From contig CAZRTM010000146.1 in NCBI GenBank assembly GCA_964602995.1, positions 1 to 8,816 of the forward strand: a stretch of 8,816 nucleotides of DNA, given 5' to 3'. The notes under the pieces were generated by a model. It saw only the letters and a program-made list of their open reading frames with translations. It was not told where the DNA came from and ran no database searches. The DNA is from JAAYYY01 sp964602995 (GTDB lineage Bacteria; Chloroflexota; Anaerolineae; Promineifilales; Promineifilaceae). The first letter of the stretch is position 1, and every line of letters begins with the position of its first letter. Shown piece after piece: positions 5,506 to 8,816 of this stretch. The position numbers and the translations under genes were made by a program.

Positions 5506-6192
5506 ATGGCAAACCGGGATAAGTTATCCCAGAGGCAGCGGAATATTCTCAAGTATGTCTGGGAATATTGGCATGAGTCCGGTCGGCCTCCGACCATTCG
5601 TGAGATTGGCCGTGCCGTCAAGATCAGCTCAACCTCTGTTGTCAACTATAACCTGAACAAGCTGGAAGAGAAAGGGTACCTGGAGCGCGAGGCTGAAGTT
5701 TCGCGCGGGTTGCGGCTCACTGAGCGCGCCAATGCCCTGTTTGAGAAGGCCCGTGACGTCGTAGAAACCGTCGGCAACAACCTGGTACGCGTCCCTCTGC
5801 TCGGCGACATTGTGGCCGGTGAACCGGTGCACCTCGGTAACGAGGACTTCAGCACCTACGACGAGGACGACGCCATCGACGTCAGCGCCAGCTTCCTGCC
5901 GGGTAAGGCCGAAAAGCTGTTCGCTCTGCGCGTGCGCGGGAACTCAATGATTGACGCCATGGTCAATGACAACGACATCGTCATCATGCAGCCGGTGAAC
6001 GAGGCCAATAATGGCGACATGGTCGCCGTGTGGCTGCCGCTGGACAACGAAATGACTCTCAAATATTTCTATCACGAGGGCGATCAGGTCCGTCTGCAAC
6101 CGGCAAATCCCACCATGGACCCCATCTACGTCCATCCCTCCAATGTGGAGGTGCAGGGGCGGGTGATGATGGTGATGCGCCAGACGGCTTAG
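5506..6192 (+). CDS. lexA: LexA repressor, SOS regulator
   Basis: This 228-residue LexA is a dimeric repressor that cleaves itself when RecA filaments form on damaged DNA. The N-terminal winged helix (about 6-70) has the typical LSQRQRNILKYV start and recognition region SSTSVVNYNLNKLEEKGYL. The linker is longer than in E. coli LexA. The S24-type C-terminal domain shows the scissile Ala104-Gly105 (DIVAGEPV), nucleophile Ser147 (RGNSM) and general base Lys186 (MTLKYF), so self-cleavage should work. I chose ATG 5506 because AAGGAG (5494-5499) lies 6 bases upstream; the in-frame TTG at 5485 has no such site and would add seven Lys/Glu-rich residues. It is autoregulated through 5382-5395 and is a single-gene transcript ended by the hairpin at 6263-6298. 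Confidence 0.97.
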   Translation: MANRDKLSQRQRNILKYVWEYWHESGRPPTIREIGRAVKISSTSVVNYNLNKLEEKGYLEREAEVSRGLRLTERANALFEKARDVVETVGNNLVRVPLLGDIVAGEPVHLGNEDFSTYDEDDAIDVSASFLPGKAEKLFALRVRGNSMIDAMVNDNDIVIMQPVNEANNGDMVAVWLPLDNEMTLKYFYHEGDQVRLQPANPTMDPIYVHPSNVEVQGRVMMVMRQTA

Positions 6193-6201
6193 GCCGGTTG
6201 G

Positions 6202-6236
6202 CAGTAATCTGTAAGCAGTAATCAGTGGTCAGTTGG
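6202..6236 (+). repeat. CAGTNNN heptamer array after lexA
   Basis: Five exact 7-base units: CAGTAAT, CTGTAAG, CAGTAAT, CAGTGGT, CAGTTGG. It starts 9 bases after the lexA stop and lies before the terminator. The words CAGTAAT and CAGTTGG recur in reverse orientation next to the tRNA at 3002-3029. Confidence 0.8.
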
Positions 6237-6262
6237 TTGGCTGCTGGATAATTAGAAGTTGG

Positions 6263-6298
6263 AAGGGCAATCTAGAACGGATTGCCCTTTTTGTTTTT
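6263..6298 (+). terminator. intrinsic terminator of lexA
   Basis: A 10-bp perfect stem, AAGGGCAATC (6263-6272) with GATTGCCCTT (6280-6289), closes a 7-base loop. It runs into a T-rich tail (TTTTGTTTTT) through 6298. It lies 71 bases after the lexA stop. Confidence 0.93.
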
Positions 6299-6365
6299 GG
6301 GGCATGGAGTCCGGCCGTAAGGCGTTAGGGGAGTATCTTTTCATTTCACGATAAATTATAATAGC

Positions 6366-6399
6366 CGTGTGTCTGTTGCAGGCGTGTGTCTGTTGCAGA
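6366..6399. repeat. two 17-bp tandem units in the lexA/CPBP spacer
   Basis: CGTGTGTCTGTTGCAGG (6366-6382) is followed directly by the same unit with one change (6383-6399). A TATAAT at 6357-6362 lies just upstream and could be a -10 box, but I see no acceptable -35 box. The rest of the 264-base spacer (6299-6562) shows no gene. Confidence 0.65.
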
Positions 6400-6512
6400 C
6401 GAAATCATTCATCCTCGCCCTTCGCTCATCCCACAACGCACGCTGACTGCTTATCAACTCTCCCCATCATCATAATCGTCTATTAACCAGGAAAAGCTGG
6501 GATACGCCTGAT

Positions 6513-6526
6513 CGAACAGGTGGTAA
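6513..6526 (+). promoter_or_regulatory. degenerate LexA-operator-like site upstream of the CPBP gene
   Basis: CGAACAGGTGGTAA keeps the left half and central TG of the operator. It matches the reverse complement of the lexA box at 11 of 14 positions. The right half-site is broken (GGTAA instead of GTTCG), and no clear -35/-10 pair surrounds it. It sits 36 bases upstream of the CPBP start codon. Function is doubtful. Confidence 0.25.
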
Positions 6527-6562
6527 AGGGGCCACCCGCTCGGTCTGAGCAAGGAGGTTAAG

Positions 6563-7357
6563 ATGGACAGTGAGAGACGCTTTGTAGTCCGTTATCAGAT
6601 GCTGATCTTTGTCCTGCTCACTCTGCTTATCAGCTGGTCCGCCGTCATTCCCATGGGTGGGGCGCTGATACCCCACGGGCCAATGATTGCCGCCTTTATT
6701 GTGCTGGCCCTCGTATCGGGGCGGCCGGGCGTCTCTCGGCTGTGGCGGCAAATGGTGCACTGGCGTGTGCATTGGAAATGGTACCTGATCGCACCGGGCA
6801 TCATCATTGTGCTCCACCTCAGTACGCTGTCCCTCTCCCTCATGCAGGGAGCCGAAATCGACAGCACAGCTCATCTACGGTCGTTGCCCGCTTACCTGGC
6901 TATAGTTGCTCCGCTTCTGCTCCTGGGTGGTCAGTGGGAGGAACCTGGGTGGTTAGGTTATGTGTTGAGGCGTTTTCAGCAGCGCCTTCCCCGGTCGCCG
7001 TTGCTGGCCGTGCTCGCGGCCGGAGCTATACGTATGTTCTGGCACACGCCGTTGCTCCTATACGGATCGATTCCCTGGTACGACTACCTCTTCTACACGT
7101 TTGCCCTGCAAATCTTCGTGACCTGGATATACAATCGCACCGGCGGTAGTGTGCTGCTGCCCATGATCTGTCACCTGTTCTCGAATATCATGATGGCATC
7201 CATAGCCCCAATGTTCGACAGCGCAGACCTTGCCGGCTATTGGATCGTGTATACGGTTGTTGCCTCATTGATGGCGTTAGGCATCGTCATCGCAACCCGT
7301 GGTACGCTCGGTTTGGGTGTGGCAGGTGCTCCGCAGCCTGCGTTTTCTGCGGATTAG
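6563..7357 (+). CDS. CPBP (Rce1/CAAX-like) membrane protein with altered motifs
   Basis: This is a 264-residue polytopic membrane protein of the CPBP/Abi family, intramembrane glutamate proteases related to eukaryotic Rce1. I see about six to seven hydrophobic segments, beginning at 12-31. Motif 1 is present as Glu126-Glu127 in QWEEPGWLGY, but the Arg expected at the sixth position of EExxxR is Leu131. Motif 2 keeps His161 (FWHTP), but the aromatic residue normally four positions earlier is Arg157. Motif 3 is complete: His204 and Asn208 in CHLFSN. The metal or water ligands therefore remain, while a charged motif residue is lost and another gained; activity is uncertain. ATG 6563 has an excellent AAGGAGG (6551-6557) 5 bases upstream. 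Bacterial homologues serve in bacteriocin immunity or peptide processing; the role here is unknown. It lies between two LexA-controlled genes. Confidence 0.85.
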   Translation: MDSERRFVVRYQMLIFVLLTLLISWSAVIPMGGALIPHGPMIAAFIVLALVSGRPGVSRLWRQMVHWRVHWKWYLIAPGIIIVLHLSTLSLSLMQGAEIDSTAHLRSLPAYLAIVAPLLLLGGQWEEPGWLGYVLRRFQQRLPRSPLLAVLAAGAIRMFWHTPLLLYGSIPWYDYLFYTFALQIFVTWIYNRTGGSVLLPMICHLFSNIMMASIAPMFDSADLAGYWIVYTVVASLMALGIVIATRGTLGLGVAGAPQPAFSAD

Positions 7358-7391
7358 GATTAGGGTTTAGGTGCTATGTGCCGAATCGCCA

Positions 7392-7420
7392 TTGACCACG
7401 ACGAACATCTGTTCTATAAT
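7392..7420 (+). promoter_or_regulatory. LexA-controlled promoter of the FtsK-like gene
   Basis: The -35 TTGACC (7392-7397), a 17-base spacer and a perfect -10 TATAAT (7415-7420) form a strong vegetative promoter. The operator CGAACATCTGTTCT (7402-7415) lies in the spacer and touches the -10. It agrees with the lexA operator at 12 of 14 positions and sits in nearly the same place relative to the -35 box. LexA should repress this promoter and DNA damage should release it. Confidence 0.9.
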
Positions 7421-7448
7421 GCATGCAACACAAACCGTTAGCAGTTTT

Positions 7449-7478
7449 CCCGGCCTTCTCCACCATGCCAGGGCCGGG
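7449..7478 (+). promoter_or_regulatory. GC-rich hairpin in the 5' leader of the FtsK-like gene
   Basis: CCCGGCC (7449-7455) pairs perfectly with GGCCGGG (7472-7478) across a 16-base loop. The stem ends 3 bases before the AGGTGAG ribosome site (7482-7488). It could limit ribosome access or stabilise the message; no ligand-binding riboswitch fold is recognisable. Confidence 0.4.
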
Positions 7479-7495
7479 AGCAGGTGAGAATTCCT

Positions 7496-8746
7496 ATGTC
7501 ACAGCAATTTGGCCCGGCAGAGAACGCGGGTCGAGCGAGGGACGACGGCCCTTCGCCCCGGCTGGCTCATCGCCTGGAAATTCAGGCAGCAAGCATTGAA
7601 GAGGTGCTGCTGCAACATTTGGGCGCTGGACAGGTGCTTGGCGGCGAGCTGCGCGACGAGGCGCACACGCGCTTCGAGGTTGACGCGCCTTTGCCGCTGC
7701 AGCGGGAGGAGCTTCTAGAGCTGCAGGAAGACCTCGCTGACAACCTCAACGTGCCGCAGGTCGAAATCAACCACGAACGCGGCCGCATTTTCGTCGATAT
7801 CACGCAAGCCCAGGCGCCGCCGGTCAATCTGCTGGAATTAGTAGAGCAATTGCCCGCGCAAAACCGGCGCGCCAACGGTCGTGGCTTCTCCCTTCCTTCG
7901 CCCATTGCCACGCTGGGCTGGGCCGAGGACGAACGCCCCGTACAGCTCAACCTGGCCGACCCCGACACGGGCCACGTACTCATCGCCGGCGGGCGCGGCG
8001 CGGGCAAGACGTCCCTGCTGCGCAGTTGCGCCGTCTCCCTGGCTCTGCACAGCCGCCAATCCCAGGTACAGATGCTGTTTATCGACCCCGAGCTACCCGG
8101 CCGCGGTGGGCGCGGCAGCGGTTTGCACGCCATGCAATATCTGCCTCACGTTCTCTCAGCCCTCATCACACAGCCGGAAGATGCCGCCGAAGTGCTCGCT
8201 TTCTTGCAGGAAGAAATGGTCCACCGGCGACGTAATGGCGTCTTGCTGCCACGCATCGTCGTCTTCATCGACCGCCTCGATGCCCTCCTAGAAGAGGGGG
8301 ACGGCCATATCCGCAGACCCCTACACCGTCTGCTGAATGACGGCGCCGCGGCAGGCATTCACCTGCTTCTCAGCACGCGCAAGCCGCAGGCCCAGGCCAT
8401 CTCCCAACTGTTCAGCGGCCGTATGCTGCTGCGCATTGTGGGTCAGGTAGATACCGAAGCCGAAGCCCGCGCCGCCACCGGCGTTTCTGATTCCGGCGCC
8501 CATAAACTGCTCGGCCGTGGCGACTTCCTGGCCTGGGATGGCCGCTCTGCCGTCCGTTTCCAGGCCGCCTACATTGACGAGTACGACCTGCACCTCTGCC
8601 TGGAGCAGCTCCACCGCGACCGTCCACCCGCCCTCCTTGCACGCCCCGCCAACATCCGCACCCATCACACTCCCACCCAAAACGGCGCCTCCTCCAACAA
8701 CCAAATCTTCCGCTTCGACGGGCACAGTGTGGAGTGGGGGGAGTAG
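7496..8746 (+). CDS. stand-alone soluble FtsK/SpoIIIE-type DNA translocase motor
   Basis: This 416-residue protein aligns by eye with the motor part of FtsK/SpoIIIE, the hexameric pumps that move double-stranded DNA. Residues about 31-120 resemble the FtsK alpha domain (ASIEEVLLQHL, then TRFEVDAPLPL, then LADNLNVPQVEI). The beta domain has Walker A GGRGAGKT (165-172, Lys171), an LFIDPEL strand and Walker B RIVVFIDRLDAL with Asp259. It continues through AAGIHLLLST (285-294) and HKLLGRGDFLAW (336-347). It lacks the N-terminal membrane domain and the C-terminal gamma domain that reads KOPS/SRS sequences. The residue after Walker B Asp is Arg260, where FtsK has Glu (IDE), so ATPase activity may be altered. 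I chose ATG 7496, with AGGTGAG 7 bases upstream; GTG 7484 is an alternative. An SOS promoter drives it. E. coli ftsK (dinH) is also SOS-inducible. Its stop is TAGAGAT repeat sequence. Confidence 0.85.
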   Translation: MSQQFGPAENAGRARDDGPSPRLAHRLEIQAASIEEVLLQHLGAGQVLGGELRDEAHTRFEVDAPLPLQREELLELQEDLADNLNVPQVEINHERGRIFVDITQAQAPPVNLLELVEQLPAQNRRANGRGFSLPSPIATLGWAEDERPVQLNLADPDTGHVLIAGGRGAGKTSLLRSCAVSLALHSRQSQVQMLFIDPELPGRGGRGSGLHAMQYLPHVLSALITQPEDAAEVLAFLQEEMVHRRRNGVLLPRIVVFIDRLDALLEEGDGHIRRPLHRLLNDGAAAGIHLLLSTRKPQAQAISQLFSGRMLLRIVGQVDTEAEARAATGVSDSGAHKLLGRGDFLAWDGRSAVRFQAAYIDEYDLHLCLEQLHRDRPPALLARPANIRTHHTPTQNGASSNNQIFRFDGHSVEWGE

Positions 8747-8816
8747 AGATTGGAGAATTGGAGACTGGAGATTAGAGATTGGAGATTGGGTTTTTGCCAC
8801 GAATTGCACGAATTTT
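8744..8816 (+). repeat. TGGAGAT heptamers plus CACGAATTT nonamers after the FtsK-like gene
   Basis: TAGAGAT (8744-8750, containing the gene's TAG stop), TGGAGAAT, TGGAGAC, TGGAGAT, TAGAGAT, TGGAGAT, then a TTTTTGCC linker and CACGAATTG, CACGAATTT at 8798-8815. From 8780 on it nearly duplicates 3188-3224. The window ends inside the element. Confidence 0.9.

Noticed and set aside
7331..7352. CCGCAG...CTGCGG hairpin at the end of the CPBP gene as terminator
   Set aside because: The 6-bp stem lies inside the coding sequence and no T-run follows.
7351..7372. Telomere-like GGATTAGGATTAGGG after the CPBP gene
   Set aside because: Only two to three units; it overlaps the stop codon and has no context suggesting a linear end.
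7465..7593. Upstream open frame ATG at 7465 overlapping the FtsK-like gene start
   Set aside because: It lies in the hairpin loop without a ribosome site, and its peptide is an out-of-frame reading of the gene.
1..8816. Possible CRISPR array
   Set aside because: All repeats are 7 to 17 bases and directly adjacent, without unique spacers of 30-40 bases and without cas genes.

Overview
The window looks like a GC-rich bacterial chromosome scaffold, most likely from an environmental Chloroflexota lineage (Anaerolineae/Caldilineae-like). This placement is inference. It rests on gene style, a Gram-positive-type LexA operator (GAAC-N4-GTTC) and intergenic spaces packed with degenerate 7-bp repeats. 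No taxonomic marker gene is present. A run of exactly 100 N at 5197-5296 is a scaffold gap of unknown true length, so the order of the left and right halves depends on scaffolding.

Left half. Positions 21-2225 (minus) encode a membrane histidine kinase with CHASE, GAF, HisKA_3 and HATPase parts. Diverging from it at 2527-2889 (plus) is a 120-residue receiver-only response regulator with no DNA-binding domain. The 301 bases between them hold a perfect 17-bp palindrome, a second imperfect dyad and a 15-bp tandem repeat. Next come a minus-strand tRNA-Ser(GGA) at 3032-3116 with a recognisable -10 box, a repeat-rich spacer with a MITE-like element (3251-3368), and a minus-strand cytoplasmic gamma-glutamyltransferase-family enzyme (3527-5125).

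Right half. lexA (5506-6192) has a textbook self-regulated promoter, with the LexA operator lying between the -35 and -10 boxes. It is followed by a strong intrinsic terminator. A CPBP/Rce1-like membrane protein (6563-7357) has altered motif residues. The last gene (7496-8746) is a soluble, stand-alone FtsK/SpoIIIE-type motor. Its promoter has the same architecture as that of lexA, and its operator matches the lexA operator at 12 of 14 positions. The right half therefore reads as a small SOS-controlled locus in which DNA damage would induce a cut-down FtsK motor.

Repeats. Three heptamer families fill the spacers: TGGAGAT (at 3' ends of genes), CAGTNNN and CCGNNNA. The TGGAGAT arrays follow four of the six protein genes, always in the same orientation relative to the gene. 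In the kinase and FtsK-like genes a variant unit, TAGAGAT, supplies the stop codon itself.
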